A DNA stretch of 64,000 nucleotides, taken from JBBIWA01 sp037439425 (lineage in GTDB: Bacteria > Acidobacteriota > Blastocatellia > RBC074). Numbering within the stretch: position 1 is the first letter of the stretch; every line of letters begins with the position of its first letter. Positions 18,512 through 27,061 of this stretch are shown here, piece by piece. Where the stretch lies: assembly GCA_037439425.1 (NCBI GenBank), contig JBBIWA010000001.1:62001-126000 (forward strand), given 5' to 3'. Made by a program: the position numbers and the translations under genes. The notes beneath the pieces were generated by a model. That model searched no databases. It was not told the origin of the DNA and saw only the letters and a list, made by a program, of their open reading frames with translations.

Positions 18512-18641
18512 GCGCAGCCTGAGGTGAAGAATTTCCTGGTAGGCAAGCTCGCACGTGATCGGGCAGAAGATTACGCCCGACGTGAAGGGATGGAGCTAGC
18601 CGAAGCCGCAGCGGCATCTGGCACCGAATCTCGATTACTGA
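18512..18641 (+). pseudogene. Fossil 3' end of a second metH
   Basis: The reading QPEVKNFLVGKLARDRAEDY followed by ARREGMELAEA aligns with HPEARYFAVGKIGRDQVEDY and ARRKGIELAEA of the intact MetH C-terminus. After one frameshift near 18612 it continues LAPNLDY and stops at 18639-18641, where MetH has LAPNLSY. It is only ~43 codons long and lies next to the dipeptidase gene. Together with the 5' fossil at 13153 it marks the two ends of a vanished resident metH. Confidence 0.82.
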
Positions 18642-18729
18642 CAACCCCGTTTAAGGGTGAGGGGAAACACTTTCAGCTGCCCGTGCTCGCCGATTGACGC
18701 GATAGCGACCGATTGGTACTATCAGGTTG

Positions 18730-19755
18730 ATGAACAGAGAGCCCTCTCACTTATCTCACCTGGATCATCTCCACCTCACCCAGTTTCATCATCGCGCGCT
18801 CGTCGTTGACATGCACGCTGATACGCTGCAGCGTGTGCTTGATGAGGGTGTGGATTTGCGAGTGGGCGCGCCCGGATTGCACCTAGACCTTCCTGGGATG
18901 CGCGCCGGCGGCGTGGATGCACAGTTCTTTTCGATCTGGCCCAACCCTTATCAGTACTGGGGCGAGAGCGCCCTCAAGCGGGCGCTGGCTTTGATTACCT
19001 CGCTCGAAGCTCAGATCCAGCGTCACGCTGATGTGCTGGAGCAGGCTCTCAGCGCGAGCGACATTCGGCGTATCGCGAGCAAAGGCAAGATTGCTGCGCT
19101 GATGGGTATCGAAGGCGGCCATGCGATCAATGAGGATCTGGACGCCTTGCGCGAATTCTTCAAGCTGGGGGTGCGCTATCTGACCCTGACGCATTCACGT
19201 TCGCTTTCGTGGGCCGGGTCTTCAGGCGATGCAGAAGGCCAACATCGCGGTCTGAGCGACTTTGGTCGTGAAGTTGTGCGGGAGATGAACCGGCTGGGCA
19301 TGATGGTGGACATCTCGCACGTTTCGGATCGAACTTTCTGGGAGGTGCTGGCGGTCACGACCAAACCGGTGATCGCCTCGCATTCAGCTGCTCGCGCGCT
19401 GGCTCCTCACCCGCGTAATCTGACTGATGAGATGATTCGTGCCGTAGCTGCCGGTGGTGGAGTGGTATGCGTAGTCTTCTTCCCGGTCTTTCTCACGCAA
19501 GATAGCTCTCAGGTGAAGGCAGTCACGCTCGCTCGCGTGGTGGACCACATTGATCACATTGTGCAGCTGACCGGGATTGAGCACGTCGGGATCGGTTCGG
19601 ATTTCGATGGCATTGATCTGACACCTCACGGGATGGAAACGGTGGCTCGACTTCCGGCGCTCACCATTGAACTGGCGCGGCGCGGTTATCACCCGCAGGA
19701 GATTGAAAAGATTCTCGGCGGCAACGTGCTGCGCGTGATGGAGGCGCAGGAGTAG
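18730..19755 (+). CDS. Membrane-dipeptidase-like (M19) zinc dipeptidase
   Basis: 341 residues from ATG 18730 (a TTG precedes it directly). The M19 fold features are clear: VVDMHADTL (first metal ligands HxD), MGIEGGHAINEDLD (bridging Glu), MVDISHVSD and VIASHSAARAL (His ligands), and GIGSDFDGI near the end. The family hydrolyses dipeptides, some with D-residues, using two zinc ions. There is no signal peptide, so it is probably cytosolic. It is the first intact gene after the metH region and is followed by ~320 bp of leader before the glycan locus. Confidence 0.92.
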   Translation: MNREPSHLSHLDHLHLTQFHHRALVVDMHADTLQRVLDEGVDLRVGAPGLHLDLPGMRAGGVDAQFFSIWPNPYQYWGESALKRALALITSLEAQIQRHADVLEQALSASDIRRIASKGKIAALMGIEGGHAINEDLDALREFFKLGVRYLTLTHSRSLSWAGSSGDAEGQHRGLSDFGREVVREMNRLGMMVDISHVSDRTFWEVLAVTTKPVIASHSAARALAPHPRNLTDEMIRAVAAGGGVVCVVFFPVFLTQDSSQVKAVTLARVVDHIDHIVQLTGIEHVGIGSDFDGIDLTPHGMETVARLPALTIELARRGYHPQEIEKILGGNVLRVMEAQE

Positions 19756-19927
19756 TGGTGATGAGTTTTTCCGCCTGACTGTGGCGAATTTGCTTCGCCC
19801 TGCTATTTTGCCACAGCTAAGATAAATGAACTCGCCTCTTGGAAGATGGCAGACCTGGTTAACGATCGCCTCATCCGCCGCAGTCACGTCTAATTAATCT
19901 CTTGTAGCATCGGCCTGAGCAGTCGCA

Positions 19928-20017
19928 CCTTCAGGGCATTAAGAAGCTAAGATCACCAAAAAAAGAGGTGTGGCCTGCCTGAAGGGCTTGGACCGTCTGC
20001 TGGTCTGATCTCAGCTT
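19928..20017 (+). promoter_or_regulatory. Candidate structured leader RNA (pseudoknot or switch)
   Basis: Two interleaved helices are visible. A is CCTTCAGG (19928-19935) with CCTGAAGG (19978-19985). B is AAGCTAAGATCA (19944-19955) with TGATCTCAGCTT (20006-20017), 12 bp with one mismatch. The order A-B-A'-B' means they form either a pseudoknot or two alternative folds. The A' strand can also pair with GGCCTCAGGC just downstream, ahead of a TTTTT at 20039. It lies upstream of the glycan locus. No known riboswitch class was recognised. Confidence 0.45.
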
Positions 20018-20224
20018 GGGGCCTCAGGCTGATGCGTCTTTTTGACCGGAAATTAACCTAGACGAGTGGCATAAGAATTGATCGACCAGGGATTGGTCTC
20101 GGCGGGCCTGGCCAATACTTGGTTACCCTCTTTAGCAAGGCGGCCCAGCATTGAGGCGATCTCTGGCCATCTCAAGCAATTCAACTACGAGCTATTTCTA
20201 TTCTCACGGATCAGGGGGGAGATT

Positions 20225-22828
20225 TTGGGAGGGCTACCGAAACAGAGAATCAACGCAGCAGCCAAGTTCTTTTATCAGGGGGAAGAAAAATTCTGGATTC
20301 GCGGTGTCACCTACGGCACCTTCAAACCGCGTGCGGGAAGTGACTATCCGGCCCCTGAGCGAGTGGCGCAGGATTTCGCCCTGATGCGCGCAGGGGGCAT
20401 CAATACCGTGCGCCTTTATACGGTGCCGCCTCGCTATTTGCTGGACGAGGCCGCAGGAAGCGGCTTGCGCGTCATCGTCGGGCTGGCTTGGATGCAGCAC
20501 GTTTGTTTCCTCGATGACCGGAGACTGATCGAACAGATTCGCGCGCAAGTCAAGCTTGACGTGCGCGCCTGCGCTGATCATTCGGCGGTCCTCGCCTTCG
20601 CCATCGGCAACGAAATACCGGCCCAGATCGTTCGCTGGCACGGGGCCAGGAAGATTGAACGCTTCTTGAAGCAGCTTTACGATGAGGTCAAGCGCGAAGC
20701 CCCTCAAGTGCCTGTCACCTATGTCAACTATCCGCCCACCGCTTATCTCGACTTACCGTTTCTCGACTTCGTGTGCTTCAATCTCTTCCTGCATCGAGAG
20801 GCTGATTTCCGCGCTTACCTGGCCAGGCTACAAAACATCGCAGGCAACCGTCCGCTGGTACTGACCGAGCTTGGGATGGACAGCATCCGCGAAGGTGAAG
20901 AAGCGCAGGCGCATTTTCTCGACTGGCAAGTGCGGGAAGCCTTCCGCGGCGGCGCGGCTGGCGTGTGTATCTTTTCGTGGACCGATGATTGGTATCGGGG
21001 CGGCCGTCAGATTGAAGATTGGGCATTCGGTTTGGTGGATGCTGAGCGTAAGCCGAAGCCTGCCTATGATGCCGTCAAATCGCGTCTGGCTCGCGTGCCG
21101 TTCGAGACCGAGGCGCAGCGTGAGTGGCCCAAAGTTTCGGTCGTGATCTGCGCTTATAACGCTGCTGAGACGCTGGCAGATTGTCTCGACTCACTCCAGC
21201 GCTTGCGCTATCCGAACTATGAAGTGATCGTCGTCAACGATGGTTCCCGCGATGCGACTCCAGAGATTGCGGCGCGCTATGGCTTCAAGCTGATCAGCGT
21301 GCCCAATGGCGGCTTAGGCGCTGCGCGCAACCTCGGCTTGAGTGCAGCCACAGGCGAGATAGTTGCTTACACTGATGCCGACGCGCGTGTGGACGAAGAT
21401 TGGCTCTCATTTCTGGTGCAGCCGTTGCTGGAGACAGATGCGGTGGGTGTAGGTGGACCGAACGTGGTGCCGCCGGACGATGATTGGATTGCGCAATGCG
21501 TAGCGCGTTCTCCGGGCGGGCCGACCCACGTACTTTTGAACGACACCATGGCCGAGCACATTCCAGGCTGCAATATGGCCTTCCGCAAGTGGGCGCTGGA
21601 GGAGGTGGGCGGCTTTGATCCTACCTACACCAAAGCCGGCGATGATGTAGATATTTGCTGGCGCTTGCAGGAGCGCGGCTACCGGCTGGCCTTCAGCCCG
21701 GCAGCGCTGGTTTGGCATCATCACCGCAATTCGGTCAAAGCTTACTGGCGCCAGCAGGTCGGATACGGCGAAGGTGAAAGCTTTCTGGAGCATCGCCATC
21801 AGGAGAAGTTCAACGAGCGCGGTCAGACACGCTGGCAAGGGCGCATCTACAGTCATCTGCCCATCTATCGCTCGCTCTTCAAGTCCATCATCTATCACGG
21901 GCGCTGGGGCGCCGCCGCCTTCCCCTCGGTTTACCAGGGAAGTGTGGAGAGCTGGTCTTGTGTGCCGCAGATGATTGAGTGGCAGGTGGCGACGATAGTG
22001 GCATTCATCGGCGCGCTGCTTCAGCCTTGGTTGCTGGTGCTGGCTTTCTTGGGGTTAGGAGCAACGCTCTGGCGATATTTGGCGCATGCCTGGGCAACGA
22101 AGCTTGACGATCTGCTGCCACCAGGCAATTTTAGATCTCGAATCTCGAATTTGAAATATCGCTTGATGATCACCTGGCTGCATTACCTCCAACCCTGGGC
22201 GCGGTTGCGCGGTCGGCTCAAGGGATACCTCAATCCGAGCAACCATGCCGAAGAAGGAAGGCAGATCTTGGAGAAAGCTTCCTGGCTCTCACTCACCGAC
22301 ACACTTCGCCTTCTCTTCCACCGTTTGGATGTGACCTATTGGGATGTTCGCTACACTCTGATTGATGACTTTCTGATAGCCCTCAAATCGGCTTGCGAAG
22401 CTGCCTTGGGTCCGGTGCGCTGTGATGACGGCTGGCAGCAGCAGTACGATCTACAGCTGCGCGCCGGTCGCAGCTGCTCGCTCAGACTTAAGTTGACGGC
22501 TGAAGATCACGGGGGGTTGCAGCGACTCTTCCGCTTGCGATTCACATTGCATCGGCCCTGGCGCTTTTGGGTGGCGTGGTTGGCAGCGGTGATGCTAATG
22601 GGTTACTGGTTCACTCCGCTTTTCACACACGGGTTAGTCCCGGTAGCCTCTGCGGTCTTCCTAGCCATGGTTTGGCACCTGCGCCAGGTCAGCAAATGTG
22701 GCGGGCAAGCGCTGGCCGTGGCTGAGGCGGTAAGTGCGACCTTGAAGCTTTATCCGTGCGCAACTACGAAACCGGCCAGGCGCAAAGAAGTCGAGCCAGC
22801 ATTTGAGGCCGTGCCGAGTGACGAGTAG
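20225..22828 (+). CDS. Glycoside hydrolase-like / GT2 glycosyltransferase fusion
   Basis: 867 residues from TTG 20225, preceded by AGGGGGGAG. A TTG at 20078 would add 49 poorly conserved-looking residues without a ribosome site. Residues ~15-300 resemble a clan-A glycosidase barrel: the acid/base motif AIGNEIPAQ and the nucleophile-like VLTELGMDS are present. Residues ~305-560 are a GT2 domain: VSVVICAYNAAETL, VNDGSRD, a DADARVDED (DxD) motif and a GDDVDICWRLQERG acceptor-side motif. Hydrophobic helices follow at ~600-640, with another pair near 785-820. It likely builds a surface glycan at the membrane. It heads a co-directional run of nine glycan genes. A short repeat-like stretch, 22132-22160, lies in frame inside it. 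Confidence 0.85.
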   Translation: MGGLPKQRINAAAKFFYQGEEKFWIRGVTYGTFKPRAGSDYPAPERVAQDFALMRAGGINTVRLYTVPPRYLLDEAAGSGLRVIVGLAWMQHVCFLDDRRLIEQIRAQVKLDVRACADHSAVLAFAIGNEIPAQIVRWHGARKIERFLKQLYDEVKREAPQVPVTYVNYPPTAYLDLPFLDFVCFNLFLHREADFRAYLARLQNIAGNRPLVLTELGMDSIREGEEAQAHFLDWQVREAFRGGAAGVCIFSWTDDWYRGGRQIEDWAFGLVDAERKPKPAYDAVKSRLARVPFETEAQREWPKVSVVICAYNAAETLADCLDSLQRLRYPNYEVIVVNDGSRDATPEIAARYGFKLISVPNGGLGAARNLGLSAATGEIVAYTDADARVDEDWLSFLVQPLLETDAVGVGGPNVVPPDDDWIAQCVARSPGGPTHVLLNDTMAEHIPGCNMAFRKWALEEVGGFDPTYTKAGDDVDICWRLQERGYRLAFSPAALVWHHHRNSVKAYWRQQVGYGEGESFLEHRHQEKFNERGQTRWQGRIYSHLPIYRSLFKSIIYHGRWGAAAFPSVYQGSVESWSCVPQMIEWQVATIVAFIGALLQPWLLVLAFLGLGATLWRYLAHAWATKLDDLLPPGNFRSRISNLKYRLMITWLHYLQPWARLRGRLKGYLNPSNHAEEGRQILEKASWLSLTDTLRLLFHRLDVTYWDVRYTLIDDFLIALKSACEAALGPVRCDDGWQQQYDLQLRAGRSCSLRLKLTAEDHGGLQRLFRLRFTLHRPWRFWVAWLAAVMLMGYWFTPLFTHGLVPVASAVFLAMVWHLRQVSKCGGQALAVAEAVSATLKLYPCATTKPARRKEVEPAFEAVPSDE

Positions 22829-22833
22829 AGGCA

Positions 22834-24027
22834 ATGAAGAGAAAATCACTTCGCATCGCAGTCACCGGTCTGGCCGCCACCTATCCTTTCGGCGGGGTCT
22901 TCTGGGACTACCTGCAATATCCGCTCGGATTTCAGCGGCTCGGCCACCAGGTGCTTTACATCGAGGACACCGGTAAGTGGTGTTATGATCCGGTCGCGGC
23001 GACCTTCGTTGAAAGCGGCGCGCGCAACGCCGAGTATCTGGCCAGGGAGGTCGCAGCCCTTGATCCAGCACTGTCCAATTGCTGGTTTTATCGCGATGCG
23101 ACTGGCGCTACCTATGGCCGCCTGTGGAAAGAAGTCGTTGATTTCTGCCGCAGCGCCGATCTTTTCATCCACATCTCGGCCTCTTGCTGGATGCGCGAAG
23201 AGTATTTCGCTGCTGAGAGGGTCGTCTTCATTGACAGCGACCCGATGTATACCCAGGCGTCAGTGCCCGATTATCTGGCAGGCACGATTGAGGAGGCCGC
23301 GCGCGCACGCATCGAGATGTTACGCCAGCACGATCGCTTCTTCACCTTTGGTGAAAACCTGGGCGCGCCTGATTGCTTGATTCCGACCGGGCTGTTTGAT
23401 TGGCTTCACACGCGCCAGCCCGTCGTGCTCGATTGTTTTGCGCGCGCCGCTGTGCCTGCTGACTGGCGCCGCCGCGTGTTGACAACCGTGGCCTCGTGGG
23501 AGCCTTCCGAACGCGGGCCGGTGGTCAATGGCGTGAGCTATCGCGGCAAGAGCGTCGAATTCGAGCGTTTCATCGAACTGCCTACACGCAGCGCGCTGCC
23601 GCTGGAACTGGCGATGAGCGGGCGCGCGCCAGTTGCTCGGTTGCGTGCTCACGGCTGGCAGATGGTTGATGCTTACGACGTGTCGCGCGATCCGTGGATT
23701 TATCGTGATTACCTCGCCCACTCGTCAGGCGAATGGAGCGTGGCGAAGAACGCCTATGTGGCCAGCCGCAGCGGATGGTTTTCGTGTCGCACGGCCTGTT
23801 ATCTTGCCCTCGGCGTGCCCGCGATTGTGCAAGACACTGGCTTCGGCTGCGCCATCCCGACCGGCGAAGGCCTGCTTGCCTTCAACACACTTGATGAAGC
23901 GGCAGAAGCGATCCGGCGCGTGGCGCGTGAACCGAAACGTCACGCCGCAGCGGCCCGTGCCGTAGCTAAAGAGTATTTCGATTCAGACAAAGTGCTCGGC
24001 CAGTTAATCGAGCAAGCGTTAAATTGA
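22834..24027 (+). CDS. Glycosyltransferase-like protein
   Basis: 397 residues. It starts 5 nt after the upstream stop, with GAGG before the ATG. The N-terminus IAVTGLAATYPFGGVFWDYL and LGFQRLGHQVLYIEDTG is a Rossmann-like first domain of the GT-B type. The C-terminal half contains WSVAKNAYVASRSGWFSCRT followed by ACYLALGVPAIVQDTGFG and GEGLLAFNTLDEA, the arrangement seen at the nucleotide-sugar site of GT1/GT4-like enzymes. No signal peptide or helix is present. It probably transfers a sugar during assembly of the same glycan. Donor and acceptor are unknown. Confidence 0.75.
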   Translation: MKRKSLRIAVTGLAATYPFGGVFWDYLQYPLGFQRLGHQVLYIEDTGKWCYDPVAATFVESGARNAEYLAREVAALDPALSNCWFYRDATGATYGRLWKEVVDFCRSADLFIHISASCWMREEYFAAERVVFIDSDPMYTQASVPDYLAGTIEEAARARIEMLRQHDRFFTFGENLGAPDCLIPTGLFDWLHTRQPVVLDCFARAAVPADWRRRVLTTVASWEPSERGPVVNGVSYRGKSVEFERFIELPTRSALPLELAMSGRAPVARLRAHGWQMVDAYDVSRDPWIYRDYLAHSSGEWSVAKNAYVASRSGWFSCRTACYLALGVPAIVQDTGFGCAIPTGEGLLAFNTLDEAAEAIRRVAREPKRHAAAARAVAKEYFDSDKVLGQLIEQALN

Positions 24028-24044
24028 TTGGGAGCAAAACGGTC

Positions 24045-25055
24045 ATGACCGCAGTCAAGACGCGAGTGTTACGAAGCTTTGACGAAGCGAGCTTCGGGCG
24101 CGAGCAATGGGAACGCTTGCTGCAGGCGGGCGAGACAGATGTGGTGTTTCTGACCTGGGAGTGGCAGCGAGTATGGTGGGAGAGCTTCGGGCGAGGCGAG
24201 TTGTTGTTGATCGTGGCGGAGCGAGATGGAAAGGCGGTGGCGCTGGCCCCGTTCTACACTGACGAAGGCATGATTTACTTCGTTGGCTCCGGTTTTGAAT
24301 CATACCATCTTGATTTCATCGGTGACACCAGCGAGCCGGAAGTGTTGGATGCATTGCTGGAGACGGCGCGCCGCTGCGTGCCCGGCTTCGCCGGCTTCGG
24401 ATTCTACTTCGTATCTGACCTCTCGCATACAAAGGAGCGGCTTGAAGCAGCAGCGGAAAGACTCGGCCTCGAATGTTATGAAGAATGGAACGTCGCTTCT
24501 GTCACGCTGGACTTGGCCAGTCGGCCAGAGGCTGCGCTTGCAGCCACCAAGAAGAAAAGTCTGGTGCGGCACGAGAACTTCTTTCGCCGAGAAGGAGCGT
24601 TAGTGGTTCAGCACCAGCGTGAGGCGGAGGCTGTCCTGCCACAGCTTGCAGAGTTCTTTGCGCAGCACATCGCGCGGTGGGCAGCTACCGCGACGCCGAG
24701 TCTATTTCTCAACCCAGCGCCGCGCGCCTTCTACGAACAATGGGCGCGGGTTGCTGCGCAGAAAGGTTGGTTGCGCTTTACCCGCCTCGAATGGGAAGGG
24801 CGCCCCATCGCCTTTCACTATGGCATATGCTATCAGGGCCGTTACATCTGGTATAAGCCAGCTTTTGCCATAGAGCTGCAACGCCGCTCGCCGGGAGAGG
24901 TATTGTTAAGGCAAGTATTGTGCGCTGCGATTGAGGAAAGGGCGCACACTTTTGATTTCGGGCCAGGCGATGATGCCTACAAATTTCGCTTCGCAACCAG
25001 CTTCAATCGCGTGTTCGGGTTAGGTCTTTATCCTGCAATGGGTCACCCTGCTTAG
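24045..25055 (+). CDS. CelD/BcsL-type GNAT acyltransferase, paralogue 1
   Basis: 336 residues from ATG 24045. A TTG at 24024 overlaps the previous gene, but the paralogue alignment begins at the later start. The C-terminal motif TFDFGPGDDAYKFRFATSFN is typical of the CelD/BcsL (acetyltransf_6) GNAT group found in exopolysaccharide loci. The WYKPAF block before it is also typical. The likely role is acylation of a sugar or lipid-linked intermediate. Bases 24090-24274 are identical to 25116-25300 in the next gene although the rest is clearly diverged. Confidence 0.82.
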   Translation: MTAVKTRVLRSFDEASFGREQWERLLQAGETDVVFLTWEWQRVWWESFGRGELLLIVAERDGKAVALAPFYTDEGMIYFVGSGFESYHLDFIGDTSEPEVLDALLETARRCVPGFAGFGFYFVSDLSHTKERLEAAAERLGLECYEEWNVASVTLDLASRPEAALAATKKKSLVRHENFFRREGALVVQHQREAEAVLPQLAEFFAQHIARWAATATPSLFLNPAPRAFYEQWARVAAQKGWLRFTRLEWEGRPIAFHYGICYQGRYIWYKPAFAIELQRRSPGEVLLRQVLCAAIEERAHTFDFGPGDDAYKFRFATSFNRVFGLGLYPAMGHPA

Positions 25056-25064
25056 GGCGAAGGA

Positions 25065-26084
25065 ATGATTGCAACGGCAATTAGAACGCGACTGCTGAGC
25101 GGATTCGATGATCCAAGCTTCGGGCGCGAGCAATGGGAACGCTTGCTGCAGGCGGGCGAGACAGATGTGGTGTTTCTGACCTGGGAGTGGCAGCGAGTAT
25201 GGTGGGAGAGCTTCGGGCGAGGCGAGTTGTTGTTGATCGTGGCGGAGCGAGATGGAAAGGCGGTGGCGCTGGCCCCGTTCTACACTGACGAAGGCATGAT
25301 CTATTTCGTTGGGTCTGGCGGCTCGGACTATTTGGATTTCATCGGTGACACGAGCGAGCCACAGACCCTCGATGCACTGCTTAAGACTGCGCAAGAGTGT
25401 GTGCCGCATCTGCTTGGCTTTGAATTCTACATGGTGTTGGATAGCTCTCCCCTAGGAAGGCGACTCAAGGCAGCTGCTGCCAGACTCGGTTTTGACTGTT
25501 GCGATCGGGACGAGCTTGTTGCCCCGGTGTTGGACTTGGCCGCGCAGCCAGAAGCGACCCTGGCCGCAACCCGGAAGAAAAGCTTGCTGGCTGCTGAGCG
25601 CTTCTTCCGTCGTGCAGGAGCGCTCGAAGTAACTCATCTACGGGATGGCGAAGCCATCCTGCCACAGCTGGAAGAATTTTTTGAACAACATCGCTCCCGA
25701 TGGAGCGCGACTCCTTATCCTAGCTGCTTTCACGATCTGCCGCAGTGCGCCTTCTATCAACGCTTAACGCAAGCCATGGCTCATACTGGCTGGCTCAGGT
25801 TTACCCGCATCACTTGGGAAGGCCGTCCCCTCGCCTTCCACTTCGGGTTCTGCTATCGCGGCAGTTATCTTTTTTACAAGCCGAGCTTCGCCATCGAGCT
25901 AGCGCGCCACTCGCCAGGGCAGGTACTGCTCAGGCAAGTGTTGTTGGCTGCAATCGAGGAAGGTGCCAGGAATTTCGATTTCGGAATCGGCGACGAGGGA
26001 TACAAAAATCGCTTTACAACTGTGGTCAATCGCGTGCGCACGTGGGGGCTTTATCCGATCCGGAGGGAGGCAGGTGGCCAATGA
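25065..26084 (+). CDS. CelD/BcsL-type GNAT acyltransferase, paralogue 2
   Basis: 339 residues, tandem paralogue of the preceding gene, starting 9 nt after it. It has the same C-terminal signature (NFDFGIGDEGYKNRFTT) and LFYKPSFAIELARHSPGQVL. Outside the shared 185-bp tract the two proteins agree at roughly half of positions by eye, which suggests an old duplication with different acceptors. Its stop overlaps the start of the kinase-like gene (ATGA), consistent with translational coupling. It is cytosolic, probably acting on a glycan precursor. Confidence 0.82.
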   Translation: MIATAIRTRLLSGFDDPSFGREQWERLLQAGETDVVFLTWEWQRVWWESFGRGELLLIVAERDGKAVALAPFYTDEGMIYFVGSGGSDYLDFIGDTSEPQTLDALLKTAQECVPHLLGFEFYMVLDSSPLGRRLKAAAARLGFDCCDRDELVAPVLDLAAQPEATLAATRKKSLLAAERFFRRAGALEVTHLRDGEAILPQLEEFFEQHRSRWSATPYPSCFHDLPQCAFYQRLTQAMAHTGWLRFTRITWEGRPLAFHFGFCYRGSYLFYKPSFAIELARHSPGQVLLRQVLLAAIEEGARNFDFGIGDEGYKNRFTTVVNRVRTWGLYPIRREAGGQ

Positions 26085-27052
26085 CTGAAGTGATGCCAAC
26101 ATCGTTTTCTCTGCCGGCGGACCTTGGGACTCTGAGGGGGGGCCTCACGTCTGTATTGCGCAGCCAGGGACTGACTGATGATCTGGTAATGGTTATTGAC
26201 CGGCAACCTAATGACTATGCCAGTGGCTCTCCCAGCGAAATCGTGACCTGCCGCTTGGCCGATGGCAGCCAGTTACAGCTTCTGTGCAAGTATCAGGCTG
26301 AAGATTGGGGGGCGTGGAGCGATGTAGCTTACGAGGCCGAAGTTTATCGACACATATTGCAGCCGTTACAGGCTGGCACGCCCGCCTTTTACGGCGCGCA
26401 TACCGAGATGGAGAGCGGCCGAACGTGGCTCATCCTGGAATACATAGGCGAGGCAATTTCGCTGAATGAGCTGGCCGATCCGGCCGCCACAGCGCAAGCA
26501 GCCTTATGGCTTGGGCGATTTCACGCGGCGAGCGAAGCGCTGCTCGGTGAAATGCGGGGGGCATTTCTGAAAGTTTACGATGCCGACTATTACTTAAGAT
26601 ATGCGCGCCAGGCGCTGCAGTGTGTCAGCAGCCATCACCAGCATTATCCGTGGCTGGTAACTTTGTATCAGCGCTTTGAGGAATTGGCCGGCGAACTCTT
26701 CGCTTCACAACCCACAGTTGTGCACGGCGACTTTCATCTCTCCAATGTGCTCTTTCGTGATGGCGCAATCTATCCGGTTGATTGGGAGGTGGCGGGCGTC
26801 AGCGCGGGCGAGCTTGATCTGGTCAGTTTGACGGAAGGCTGGCCGGAGGTCGAAAAGCCATGTGAGCTGGAGTATCAACGCGCGCGCTGGCCTGCAGGCG
26901 CGCCTGCGAACTTTGCGCGCCGGATAGAAGCGGCGCGTCTGGCCTGGTACTTCTACAAATTAGGCTACCGCCGGGATTGGACTGCTAGCCAAGATGCAGT
27001 GTGGGAGCTTGAGGCGCTGCGCGCTGTGGGCGAACGATTGGCATTGATTTGA
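26081..27052 (+). CDS. APH-type phosphotransferase / kinase-like protein
   Basis: 323 residues from ATG 26081, overlapping the previous stop by 4 nt. An open frame extends back to 25745 but runs antiparallel in sense to the GNAT coding frame and is not used. The aminoglycoside-phosphotransferase fold is shown by WLILEYIGE (hinge), VVHGDFHLSNVLF (catalytic loop HGDxxxxN) and AIYPVDWEVAG (metal-binding D). In a glycan locus it more likely phosphorylates a sugar or amino-alcohol than an antibiotic. Resistance is not implied. Confidence 0.85.
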   Translation: MTEVMPTSFSLPADLGTLRGGLTSVLRSQGLTDDLVMVIDRQPNDYASGSPSEIVTCRLADGSQLQLLCKYQAEDWGAWSDVAYEAEVYRHILQPLQAGTPAFYGAHTEMESGRTWLILEYIGEAISLNELADPAATAQAALWLGRFHAASEALLGEMRGAFLKVYDADYYLRYARQALQCVSSHHQHYPWLVTLYQRFEELAGELFASQPTVVHGDFHLSNVLFRDGAIYPVDWEVAGVSAGELDLVSLTEGWPEVEKPCELEYQRARWPAGAPANFARRIEAARLAWYFYKLGYRRDWTASQDAVWELEALRAVGERLALI

Positions 27053-27061
27053 ATCTGTCAC

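Noticed and set aside
26081..27052. Aminoglycoside resistance gene
   Set aside because: Only the general APH fold is evident and the gene is embedded in a glycan locus, so resistance is not supported.
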